Origin: an uncultured Collinsella sp.
GTDB taxonomy: Bacteria > Actinomycetota > Coriobacteriia > Coriobacteriales > Coriobacteriaceae
Assembly: GCA_958352845.1 (NCBI GenBank)
Contig: CATWQC010000001.1
Coordinates: forward strand, 93,560 to 157,559
Length of the DNA stretch: 64,000 nucleotides
Direction: 5' to 3'
Each line of letters starts with the position of its first letter. Position 1 is the first letter of the stretch. The notes beneath the pieces were generated by a model. It had not been told where the DNA came from. It made no database searches and was given only the letters and a program-made list of their open reading frames with translations. The translations under genes were made by a program, and so were the position numbers. Of this stretch, positions 52,038-59,902 are shown piece by piece.

Positions 52038-53519
52038 TTAGCGATGGAAGAAACCGCGGCGCTCAAACTTGGGCTCGCAGCACACGTTGATACCCAGTTT
52101 GCGCAGTACCGTCTCGTCCGTCGGCGAGATAATCACGCTAAAGAAGGCATCGCAACCGCGCAGCTGCTCCAGGCCCGAAAGGACGCGAGCGGCCGTCTCA
52201 CTCGTGGCCGAGGTGATCGACAGCGCCATAAGCGTCTCGTCGGTGTGGAGGCGCGGGTTTTTGCTGCCCAGGAAATGCGTCTTGAGCTTGCTGATGGGCT
52301 CGATCGCTTCATCGCTAATGACCTCGAGCTCAAGGTCGACGCCCGAGACATGCTTAAGTGCATTCATGATGAGCGAGCTCGCGGCGCCCAGGCGCGTGGA
52401 AGTCTTGCCGGTCACCACGGAGCCATCGGGCATGACCATGGCACCCACGGGACCACCCGTCAGCTGCTCCCTGGTGAGGGCCGCCGAGCGCGCCGGTGAG
52501 TAGTTCTTATCGATGCCGGCTTTCTTCATAATAATCTTGAGACGGTCGACTTGCTCATCGCCCACGCCGGTACGGCGCACATTTTCGACCGCGGTAAAGT
52601 AGCGGCGGACGATCTCCATCTTGGAAGCGTCGCGGCAGGCATCGTCATCGGTGATGGCAAAGCCGACCATATTGACGCCCATGTCCGTAGGGCTCTGGTA
52701 GGGGCTCTTGCCCAGGATCTTTTCCATCAGGGCACGGACTACCGGGAAGGCCTCGACGTCGCGGTTGTAGTTGACCGTGGTCTTGTTGTAGGCCTCAAGG
52801 TGGAACGAATCGATGATATTGGCGTCGTCGAGGTCAGCCGTGGCGGCCTCGTAGGCAATATTGACCGGATGCGTCAGAGGAAGATTCCAGACCGGGAAGG
52901 TCTCGAACTTGGCATAGCCGGCGGCCGTGCCATGCTTGTGCTCGTGATAGAGCTGAGACAGGCAGGTGGCAAGCTTGCCCGAGCCAGGACCGGGGGCAGT
53001 GACCACGACGAGCGGTCGGGTGGTCTCGACAAACTCGTTCTTGCCGTAGCCATCGTCGGACACGATCAGATCGACATCGTGCGGATACCCCTCGATGGGA
53101 TAGTGCAGCTTGGCGGGAATACCGAGCGCGTTCAGGCGGTTGCGGAACACATCGGCAGCGGGCTGGCCGGCGTACTGGGTGATGACCACAGCCGCGACAG
53201 CAAAGCCGTTGCCGCGAAACAGGTCAACCAGGCGCAGCACATCCTCGTCATAGGTAATGCCGAGGTCACCACGAGCCTTGTTTTTCTCGATGTGGTTCGC
53301 GTTGATCGCGATGATAACCTCGACATCGTCGGCGATGCTCTTGAGCATGCGGAACTTGCTGTCCGGTTCAAAACCCGGCAGCACGCGGCTCGCATGATAG
53401 TCATCAAACAGCTTACCGCCAAACTCCAAATAGAGCTTGCCACCAAACTGCGAGATGCGCTCCTTAATGTGAGCAGCCTGCAGCTCGATATACTTCGCGT
53501 TGTCGAAACCCTGGCGCAT
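52038..53519 (-). CDS. DUF1846 family protein
   Basis: A 493-residue conserved cytosolic protein matching DUF1846 over its whole length: MRQGFDNAKYIELQAAHIKERI, GGKLYLEFGGKLFDDYHASRVLPGF, VTAPGPGSGKLATCLSQLYHE (a P-loop-like stretch), and MGVNMVGFAITDDDAC. The family is common in Firmicutes and Actinomycetota; a crystal structure exists but the reaction is unknown. ATG 53519 follows ACGGGAG at 7 nt. Monocistronic. Confidence 0.9.
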   Translation of the reverse strand: MRQGFDNAKYIELQAAHIKERISQFGGKLYLEFGGKLFDDYHASRVLPGFEPDSKFRMLKSIADDVEVIIAINANHIEKNKARGDLGITYDEDVLRLVDLFRGNGFAVAAVVITQYAGQPAADVFRNRLNALGIPAKLHYPIEGYPHDVDLIVSDDGYGKNEFVETTRPLVVVTAPGPGSGKLATCLSQLYHEHKHGTAAGYAKFETFPVWNLPLTHPVNIAYEAATADLDDANIIDSFHLEAYNKTTVNYNRDVEAFPVVRALMEKILGKSPYQSPTDMGVNMVGFAITDDDACRDASKMEIVRRYFTAVENVRRTGVGDEQVDRLKIIMKKAGIDKNYSPARSAALTREQLTGGPVGAMVMPDGSVVTGKTSTRLGAASSLIMNALKHVSGVDLELEVISDEAIEPISKLKTHFLGSKNPRLHTDETLMALSITSATSETAARVLSGLEQLRGCDAFFSVIISPTDETVLRKLGINVCCEPKFERRGFFHR

Positions 53520-53604
53520 ATATGGCTCCCGTCCCGTTTCCATTTAATGTTCTAGGCGATTATAACGGAGCTCGCCCTCCCCGATACCCAGACCATCAAC
53601 AGGC

Positions 53605-53860
53605 ACCAACCAAACACGCCCACCGCAACCACCGGGGACCCAGGGTAGATCATTTGGGACGGGAAACAAGGTACTCAGCACCAACAATGAAAACGTCACA
53701 GGCAGAGCCAAAGCCAGCGAACGGGCACCAGAGCGAGCAAGCTACCCCCCTGCACCAACAATGGCAGCGCCGCAGGTGGAGCAAAAGTCAGCGAAAGCCC
53801 GCCAGAGTAGGCAAAGCGCCCTCTGCACCAACAATGGAAAGCGCCGCAGGCAGGGGACGG
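53605..53860. repeat. Degenerate tandem repeats of about 74 bp
   Basis: Units start at 53605, 53680, 53754 and 53827 (lengths 75, 74, 73 and a partial). The last three begin with ACCAACAATG; units two and three agree at most positions along their whole length, and all full units end in a similar CAAGnnAC...GC tail. The first is the most diverged. No unit has a conserved reading frame. The stretch lies upstream of the DUF1846 gene. Confidence 0.65.
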
Positions 53861-53867
53861 ACAGCGA

Positions 53868-54087
53868 GCGCCGTCCAGAATGACAAATTGTCGTTCTGGA
53901 CGGCGCGCAGCGTCGACTGGTTGCGCGGTTCGTAGAACCGCGCAACATAAGTGCGCCCCCTCCCGCGCACGGAACGGGAGGGGGCTAAAGGTAGGAGTCT
54001 ACCGGTGGGTTTACCCCACCGGACAGACGATGACCAGGTGATCCTCTACAGGATCGTCAAGGTTTCCGTGGGGTACCCATTGGGTAC
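53868..54087. repeat. Run of six hairpins downstream of the YfcC-type carrier gene
   Basis: Successive stems: 53868-53880 with 53894-53906 (13 bp, plus an inner GACAA/TTGTC); 53921-53931 with 53935-53945 (11 bp); 53956-53965 with 53975-53984 (10 bp, CCCCCTCCCG); 54002-54009 with 54015-54022 (8 bp); GATCCT/AGGATC near 54042-54057; 54073-54079 with 54081-54087. One or two may be terminators; the rest are unexplained. No gene lies here. Confidence 0.7.
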
Positions 54088-55566
54088 TTAGAGCAGCACG
54101 CAGGCGACGGTCAGGATGACGGCGCAGACGACGGAGAGAGCGACGATGAGCTTAAGGGCAAACTTGAGCCAGGTCGTCCACTCGATCTTGGCCAGGGCGA
54201 GACCGCCCATGATGGCGCCGGAGGTCGGGGTGAACAGGTTCACGACACCGATGGCGGCGGAGAAGATCATGACCATGACCTCGGGCGAGAAGCCGAGCTT
54301 AACAGCCAGTGGTCCCATGATAGGCATGGAGACGGTAGCCATACCAGAGGTCGAGGGGATCAGGAAGGACAGGCCGAAGTAGACCAGGAAGCTCATGGGA
54401 GCGAAGATCACGCCGGACAGGCCAGCCAGAGCATTGGCGGCAGCGTCGAGGACGTAGACGTCGAGGCCGGTGTTAGCCATGAGGACGGAGATACCACGGG
54501 CGAGGGCGATGACGAGAACAACGGACATCATGTCGGCAGCGCCGGTGATGAAGGTGTTAACGATCTGCTTCTCGGACAGACCACCGATGATACCGATCAG
54601 GACGGCCATGAGGAAGAACCAGGTGGAAGCCTCGTCGAAGTACCACTGGCCAATGGGCAGGCCGGTGATCAGGGCAGACCAGCCCTGGACGACGGCGTTA
54701 CCGTCGGCGTCGTAGACAGCGCCAGCGTCGAAGAAGTTGGCGACGCCCTCGTTGAGGTCGGCCAGCGGAATGAAGCCGACGATCATGACGACGAAGGTGA
54801 AGGCAAAGGCGATCAGAACACCCTTCTGACGACCGGTGAGCTTGACCTCATTGTGAACCTCGGAAGCAGCCTTGCCGTGAGCCTCTTCGGCGTCCTTGAG
54901 CTCCTGCATCGACAGGATGGTGGAACCCTTGTCAGCCTTGACCTTCTTGGCATAGCTCATGACGAAGAAGATGGACATGGCAGTGGTAACAATCCACAGG
55001 ACGGCACCGAGGCCGATGATGATGGACTGGTTGACCTCAATGCCAACGCCGGTCAAAGCGTCGACGGCAGCGCCGACGGCGAATGGGTTAACCGTGGAGC
55101 CCAGGCAGCCGCAGCCAGCGCCGAGCAGGACGGTAGCGGCGCCGACCATCGGGTCGAAGCCAGCGGCCATCATGGTAGCGGCAAGCAGGGCGTAGAAGGG
55201 AACGGTCTCCTCGCACATACCATAGGTGGTACCACCGAGGGAGAAGATGAGCATCAGCACGGGAATGAGCATGATCTCGTTGCCCTTAAGCTTCTGCACC
55301 AGAACGGCAATGCCGTTGTCCAGGGCGCCGGTCTCGGTCATCATGCCGAGGAAGCCGCCCAGGATCATAACGAAGAGGCAGACGGGCAGAGCGTCAGCGA
55401 AGCCCTTAATCGGGGCGGTGCAGAAATCGCTCAGACGGGCGGCAGTAACCGCGCCGCCGGACGTGCCGGAGACGATAACGGTAATCACTGCGACAATTGC
55501 CAGCAGAGCAAGAAGAATGGTGAACGATGAAGGCATACCGCGCTTTTTCTTAGCGGTCTCAGTCAT
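54088..55566 (-). CDS. YfcC family carrier, probable arginine/ornithine antiporter
   Basis: A 492-residue membrane protein with about a dozen spans, of the YfcC/C4-dicarboxylate anaerobic carrier family. PVCLFVMILGGFLGMMTETGALD, GGTTYGMCEETVPFY and LVYFGLSFLIPSTSGMATVSMPIMGPLA are family phrases. YfcC-type proteins serve as ArcD in streptococci, and its place after arcA-arcB supports arginine/ornithine exchange. ATG 55566 follows AAGGGGGG at 9 nt. Substrate is inferred from context. Confidence 0.85.
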   Translation of the reverse strand: MTETAKKKRGMPSSFTILLALLAIVAVITVIVSGTSGGAVTAARLSDFCTAPIKGFADALPVCLFVMILGGFLGMMTETGALDNGIAVLVQKLKGNEIMLIPVLMLIFSLGGTTYGMCEETVPFYALLAATMMAAGFDPMVGAATVLLGAGCGCLGSTVNPFAVGAAVDALTGVGIEVNQSIIIGLGAVLWIVTTAMSIFFVMSYAKKVKADKGSTILSMQELKDAEEAHGKAASEVHNEVKLTGRQKGVLIAFAFTFVVMIVGFIPLADLNEGVANFFDAGAVYDADGNAVVQGWSALITGLPIGQWYFDEASTWFFLMAVLIGIIGGLSEKQIVNTFITGAADMMSVVLVIALARGISVLMANTGLDVYVLDAAANALAGLSGVIFAPMSFLVYFGLSFLIPSTSGMATVSMPIMGPLAVKLGFSPEVMVMIFSAAIGVVNLFTPTSGAIMGGLALAKIEWTTWLKFALKLIVALSVVCAVILTVACVLL

Positions 55567-55666
55567 AGTTCTCATCCCCCCTTCATAAATCATTTAACTT
55601 TCTCGTGCGAAGCGGATCTTCCGTGCCGTGCCCACCGCCCGACGCGAGATATTTACCAGACACAGC

Positions 55667-55698
55667 CGCTCGGGGTGTTCAACAATACACCCCGAGCG
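55667..55698 (-). terminator. Hairpin after arcB
   Basis: A 12-bp perfect stem (55667-55678 with 55687-55698) around an 8-nt loop begins 15 bases past the arcB stop. No T-run follows, so it may protect the arcA-arcB message or only weaken transcription into the carrier gene. Confidence 0.6.
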
Positions 55699-55713
55699 AG
55701 ATGCTAGATGCTC

Positions 55714-56709
55714 TTACTTGAGCGTGGCGTACATGACAGCCTTGATGGTGTGCATGCGGTTCTCGGCCTCGTCGAAGACCTTGGAAGCGGGGCTCTCGAA
55801 GACCTCGTCGGTGACCTCCTGCTCGGTGATGCCGAACTGCTCGCACTTCTCGGCGCCAATGGTGGTGTTGGTGTCGTGGAAGCTGGGCAGGCAGTGCAGG
55901 AAGATAGCACCCGGGTTGGCCATAGCCATGACCTCGGAGGTAACACGATACGGGGTGAGCTGAGCGATGCGCTCGGCCCAGACCTCGTCGGGCTCGCCCA
56001 TGGAGACCCACACGTCGGTGTAGATAACGTCGGCACCGGTGACGCCGTCCTTGACGTCGGTGGTCAGCTTGATGGTGCAGCCGTTAGCCTCGGCGATGGG
56101 CTTGCAGGCCTCGATGACGTCGTCAGCGGGCATGCACTCCTCGGGGCCGCAGGCCACGAAGTTCATGCCGAGCTTGGAGCAGACGACCATGAGGGAGCGA
56201 GCGACATTGTTCTTGCAGTCGCCCATGAAGACGAGGGTCTTGCCCTTGATGTCGTAGTTGAAGTTCTCCTGGACGGTCAGGATGTCGGCGAGCATCTGGG
56301 TGGGGTGCCACTCGGTGGTCAGGCCGTTCCACACGGGCACGCCGGACTTAGCAGCGAGCTCCTCGACGTCGTCCTGGGCAAAGCCACGGAACTCGATGCC
56401 GTCATACATGCGGCCGAGAACGCGGGCGGTGTCCTCGATGGACTCCTTCTTGCCCATCTGCGACGAACCCGGATCGAGGTAGGTCACGCCCATACCCAGA
56501 TCCATGCCGCCGACCTCGAAGGCGCAGCGGGTACGAGTAGAGGTCTTCTGGAAGAGCAGAACGATATTCTTGCCCTCGAGATAGCGGTGCGGAACGCCAG
56601 CGCGCTTCATATCCTTGAAGTTCTTGGAGAGCTTGAGCAGGTACTCGATCTCCTCGGTGGTGAGGTCGAGAAGCTTGAGGAAGCTACGGCCGGAAAGGTT
56701 AACACCCAT
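55714..56709 (-). CDS. arcB: Ornithine carbamoyltransferase, catabolic
   Basis: Splits citrulline with phosphate into ornithine and carbamoyl phosphate in the deiminase pathway. 331 residues with the carbamoyl phosphate loop STRTR (57-61), WHPTQMLADILT, VWVSMGE and HCLPSFHD for ornithine binding. GAAAGGAA precedes the ATG. It lies 105 bases after arcA, with two hairpins between. The catabolic role follows from the neighbours; the same enzyme could also serve arginine synthesis (argF). Confidence 0.95.
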   Translation of the reverse strand: MGVNLSGRSFLKLLDLTTEEIEYLLKLSKNFKDMKRAGVPHRYLEGKNIVLLFQKTSTRTRCAFEVGGMDLGMGVTYLDPGSSQMGKKESIEDTARVLGRMYDGIEFRGFAQDDVEELAAKSGVPVWNGLTTEWHPTQMLADILTVQENFNYDIKGKTLVFMGDCKNNVARSLMVVCSKLGMNFVACGPEECMPADDVIEACKPIAEANGCTIKLTTDVKDGVTGADVIYTDVWVSMGEPDEVWAERIAQLTPYRVTSEVMAMANPGAIFLHCLPSFHDTNTTIGAEKCEQFGITEQEVTDEVFESPASKVFDEAENRMHTIKAVMYATLK

Positions 56710-56753
56710 GGTTTGATTCCTTTCGAAGAAATGAATTACGTAAGTATTAGTGG

Positions 56754-56802
56754 CGCCCGTTTAACGGGCGAAGCCGGTGCGGTTGTAGGGGGACCGCACC
56801 GG
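56754..56802 (-). terminator. Double hairpin between arcA copy 1 and arcB
   Basis: CGCCCGTT (56754-56761) with AACGGGCG (56763-56770), and CCGGTGCGGT (56774-56783) with ACCGCACCGG (56793-56802). No T-run follows. Possibly an mRNA processing or stability element that sets arcA above arcB. Confidence 0.5.
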
Positions 56803-56813
56803 AAACGGAAAGA

Positions 56814-58150
56814 CTTAGAGGTCCTCGCGCCAGAAGGGCATGCTCATGCAGCGCGGGCCGCCGCGGCCGCGGGAGAGCTCGGCGGAGGGCACGACGAGAA
56901 GGTCCAGGCCCTCCTTGTACAGCACGTCGTTGGTGACGGTGTTGCGGGCGTAGACGCAGATCTTGCCGGGCTCGACGCACAGGGTGTTGGAGCCGTCGTT
57001 CCACTGCTCGCGGGAGGCCGCGATCGGGTCGCCGCCGCCGCAGGGGATCAGCTTGACCTGGTCGACGCCGGTGGCGTCCTCCAGGACGTGCTCGAGGGTG
57101 TCCTCGATCAGGCGGATGTTCACGTCGCCCGGGTTCTTGCCGGCGGTCAGCTCGTAGACGCGCAGGGTGCCCATGATGGCGGGGTGGATCGTGAACTTAT
57201 CGACGTCGATCTGGGTGAAGACCGTGTCGAGGTGCATGAAGGCGCGCGAGACCGGGATATCGAAGGCCAGGATGCGCTCGACCTTGGAGTCGGAGTTCCA
57301 GAAGATGTTCTGGGCCATGACGTCGATCGCGGCGGCCTGGGTGCGCTGGGAGATGCCGACGGCGAGGGTCTTCTCGTTGATGTTCAGCACGTCGCCGCCC
57401 TCGGTGTGGAACTGGCAGTCGCGGCGGAAGTACAGCGAGACGTCCTTGTAGTCGGGGTGGTACTTGAAGATGTACTTGCCGTACAGGGTCTCGCGGTTGC
57501 GGGTGACCGAGTACATGCGGTTGAGGTTGACGCCCTCGCCGATGACCGCGAACGGGTCGCGGGTGAAGTAGAGGTTGGGCATCGGGTCGATGATCAGGTC
57601 GGACTCGGACTCGGAGTTGACCAGGGAGTCGAGGGTCGTGGACGCCGTGAGGGGCATGTCGATCTCGGACTTGGTCATGCCGGCCATGGTCTTCTTGACG
57701 AACTCGAGGTTGTCCTCGATGGAGTCCAGCTTCTCGCGGACGATCTGCGGCATGTGCTGGCCGCGGATGCCGGCCTCGGCGATGTACTGGTCGGTGAACT
57801 CGGCGCGGGCGCCGGGGACCTGGTCGAACACCTCGGCGACGAGGTTCTCGAGATAGAGGACCTCCACGCCCTGGTCCCTCAGGATCTGGGCGAAGGTGTC
57901 GTGCTCCTGCTGCGCGACCTCCAGGAACGGGACGTCGTCGAACAGGAGTCGCTCGAGCTCGTCGGGCGGCAGGTTGAGGAGCTCGTCGCCGGGACGGTGC
58001 AGGCAGACCTTCCTGAGCTTGCCGATCTCGGAAGGCACGTGCAGACCTTTCGTCATGGCCTCCTACCTTTCTTTCGGGCCCTTGTCAGGGCCGATTCGTT
58101 AGCGCCCCTCCGTGTGAGGCGTTATTGCTGACGACATATTTATATCCAAA
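56814..58150. repeat. Direct repeat, copy 1 (arcA and its leader)
   Basis: 1337 bases identical, as far as I can compare, to 59903-61239. The match starts one base before the stop codon and ends 94 bases upstream of the start codon. Confidence 0.92.
56815..58056 (-). CDS. arcA: Arginine deiminase, copy 1
   Basis: Hydrolyses arginine to citrulline and ammonia, first step of ATP generation from arginine and a defence against acid. 413 residues with FTRDPFAVIG, FHTEGGDVL, MHLDTVFTQID and the nucleophile Cys403 in GRGGPRCMSMP. AGGTAGGAGG precedes the ATG. arcB and the carrier follow in the same direction. The protein is identical to copy 2. Upstream are a TATAAA-type -10 and paired 9-bp direct repeats. 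Confidence 0.98.
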   Translation of the reverse strand: MTKGLHVPSEIGKLRKVCLHRPGDELLNLPPDELERLLFDDVPFLEVAQQEHDTFAQILRDQGVEVLYLENLVAEVFDQVPGARAEFTDQYIAEAGIRGQHMPQIVREKLDSIEDNLEFVKKTMAGMTKSEIDMPLTASTTLDSLVNSESESDLIIDPMPNLYFTRDPFAVIGEGVNLNRMYSVTRNRETLYGKYIFKYHPDYKDVSLYFRRDCQFHTEGGDVLNINEKTLAVGISQRTQAAAIDVMAQNIFWNSDSKVERILAFDIPVSRAFMHLDTVFTQIDVDKFTIHPAIMGTLRVYELTAGKNPGDVNIRLIEDTLEHVLEDATGVDQVKLIPCGGGDPIAASREQWNDGSNTLCVEPGKICVYARNTVTNDVLYKEGLDLLVVPSAELSRGRGGPRCMSMPFWREDL

Positions 58151-58175
58151 ATCAGCTCATACTTCCACCTTGCCC

Positions 58176-58205
58176 CCGAACGGTTTTTTATAGGGGGTGA
58201 ACGGC
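58176..58205 (-). promoter_or_regulatory. Paired 9-bp direct repeat before arcA copy 1 (LytTR-like)
   Basis: On the minus strand GCCGTTCAC (58205-58197) and ACCGTTCGG (58184-58176) are 12 bp apart, a 21-bp period. This is the spacing and close to the consensus of LytTR response regulator sites. The inner repeat ends 9 bases upstream of the expected -35 (weak TGGAAG) for the -10 TATAAA at 58139-58144, fitting an activator site. Confidence 0.55.
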
Positions 58206-58540
58206 ATACACATATACTTCACGCATGGCACACTTCATCTTAATAAAGCGTATTTACGTGCTTAAACGCGTTTTAATCCTAAAATCAAATGGAACTAAAC
58301 TTTGTTAAACCATCCTCAAATTGCATATTTCCAATAAAGCTATGAATAGAATTAGCGGTTCACACCGCGTCTCAACCATTTTCATTTTTATTCAGAAAAA
58401 AGTTTGTCCTATTCATTTCTGATAAATAAATTACCGTTTACCAGACGCTTGATACCGTTCACCGGAAACTCAGTATAAGGCCCAGCGGATACCGCCTCGC
58501 TTTACGGCCCCATTTGTAACAACTTGACTTCTCGGTATAG
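58206..58540. other. AT-rich region upstream of arcA copy 1
   Basis: Clearly AT-richer than the coding sequence around it, with no frame that has a ribosome binding site. Besides the sites at 58433-58462 I see nothing assignable. Confidence 0.4.
58433..58462 (+). promoter_or_regulatory. Distal inverted pair of LytTR-like repeats
   Basis: ACCGTTTAC (58433-58441) and ACCGTTCAC (58454-58462) lie 12 bp apart on the plus strand, the same period as the pair at 58176-58205 but in the opposite orientation and about 255 bp further from arcA. No plus-strand gene follows. Confidence 0.45.
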
Positions 58541-58580
58541 AAAAACGGACCCGCTTCCCCTAGGGAAACGGGTCCGTTTT
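58541..58580 (-). terminator. Terminator of the aminotransferase gene
   Basis: AAAACGGACCCG (58542-58553) pairs with 58569-58580; an inner TTCCC/GGGAA stem extends it. A T-run follows on either strand, so it works both ways. Confidence 0.9.
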
Positions 58581-58629
58581 CGATTATCTTCGGCTAATTT
58601 GGATAAGGCCCCCGAAGACCATCGGAATC

Positions 58630-59754
58630 CTAGCGATCGAACTCCGCCAGTGCCTCGCCCAAAAGCCTCAGGCCCTCGCGCAGAACGTCCTCGCTCGCGC
58701 AGTAGCCCAGGCGTGCGCCGCAGGGAAGCTCAAAACGGCTACCGGGGACCAGCAGCACTCCCCTCTCGGACAGCAGGCGCCTGCAGAACTCCTCGTCATC
58801 CTCGGGAATATCCAGCAGGATAAACGAAGTGGACACGCCCTGCGGGGCCGTCCAGGAAACGCGATGCTGCGTATCGATCCAAGCCTGCGCGATATCGCGG
58901 TTGCCAAACACGATCTTGCGATTGCGCTCGAGAATCTTATCCTTGTGCTCAAGCACATAGGTCGCCAGAGCATCGTTGAACACGCCGCCGCAGATCATGG
59001 TGTAATCGCGATAGGTACGGATGCGGTTGGACACCTCTTTGTCGGCCAGGACCCAGCCCACGCGGGCCGCAGGTGTCGAATAGGTCTTCGACAACGAGTT
59101 GGTGACAATGGCCCTCTCGTACACGTCGACCATCGACATAAAGGACTCAGTGTTTTCGAGCGGCAGATATACCTCGTCGCACAGCACGTAGGCGCCCACC
59201 GAGCGGGCGATCTCGGCAATCTGGCCGAGCATATCGGCATCGAGCACCGTACCGATGGGGTTAGATGCGTTGTTTATGCAGATAAGCTTGGTGTTGGGAC
59301 GCACCAAGCGCTTGAGTTCCTCGATATCGGGCTTCCAGCCGAGTTCCTCGCGAAGCTCCCAATACTCGACCTCGGCGCCCAGCGTGCGCGGAATCTCGTA
59401 GAGCGGCGCGTAGGTGGGCCACTCGGCGATAACATGGTCGCCGGGCTCGACCACAGCCATGATGGCGTTGAGGTTAGCGCCCGTGCAGCCATTGGTCTGC
59501 AGAATGTGATCGGGATTGACCTCCCGACGATACAGCTTGGCAACCTCGGCCTTAAACTCCGGCGAGCCCTCGATCCAGCCGTAGTTCATCTTCTCGCGGT
59601 CCAGGCGCTCGTAGAACGTGGCGCCGTCCTGTTCATCGAGCGCGCGCAGCTCGCCCATGGTGAGCGACGAGATCGTCGACTGGGCGATGTCCCACGTGGC
59701 GCTCTTCTCCCAAACGTTGAGCCATTCCTCAACGCCAATCGTCTTGATGTCCAT
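58630..59754 (-). CDS. PLP-dependent class I/II aminotransferase
   Basis: A 374-residue fold type I enzyme lying between the two arcA copies. NGCTGANLNAIMAVVEPGDHV, INNASNPIGTVLD, CDEVYLPLE, and the PLP lysine in SLSKTYSTPAARVGW are visible; the C-terminal region shows VLLVPGSRFELPCGARLGYC. It looks most like broad-range aminotransferases of the AspC/valine-pyruvate type. ATG 59754 follows AAGGAG at 8 nt. Its place hints at a link with arginine or ornithine breakdown, but no substrate can be assigned. Confidence 0.85.
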   Translation of the reverse strand: MDIKTIGVEEWLNVWEKSATWDIAQSTISSLTMGELRALDEQDGATFYERLDREKMNYGWIEGSPEFKAEVAKLYRREVNPDHILQTNGCTGANLNAIMAVVEPGDHVIAEWPTYAPLYEIPRTLGAEVEYWELREELGWKPDIEELKRLVRPNTKLICINNASNPIGTVLDADMLGQIAEIARSVGAYVLCDEVYLPLENTESFMSMVDVYERAIVTNSLSKTYSTPAARVGWVLADKEVSNRIRTYRDYTMICGGVFNDALATYVLEHKDKILERNRKIVFGNRDIAQAWIDTQHRVSWTAPQGVSTSFILLDIPEDDEEFCRRLLSERGVLLVPGSRFELPCGARLGYCASEDVLREGLRLLGEALAEFDR

Positions 59755-59809
59755 GGCCAAGCTCCTTACAAAAGCAGTCATCCAATCGTGTTGACGTTCC
59801 TCATACAAG

Positions 59810-59843
59810 ATTGGGGCGGTGCGAAAACCCGCACCGCCCCAAT
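59810..59843 (-). terminator. Terminator of arcA copy 2
   Basis: A 14-bp perfect stem (59810-59823 with 59830-59843), 6-nt loop, 60 bases past the arcA stop. The minus strand then reads CTTGTATG, a poor T-run. Confidence 0.7.
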
Positions 59844-59902
59844 GGGAGACATCTAATGGCAGCTAGATGTATGTATTATGACCTGTACGGGTCCTTGAAG
59901 AC

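Noticed and set aside
53605..53860. Possible CRISPR array
   Set aside because: Units of 74 bp are similar along their whole length, with no constant short repeat and variable spacer, and no cas genes are nearby.
55708..58131. 807-codon plus-strand frame opposite arcB and arcA
   Set aside because: Spans two minus-strand genes and their gap; repeated in part at 59811 only because arcA is duplicated.
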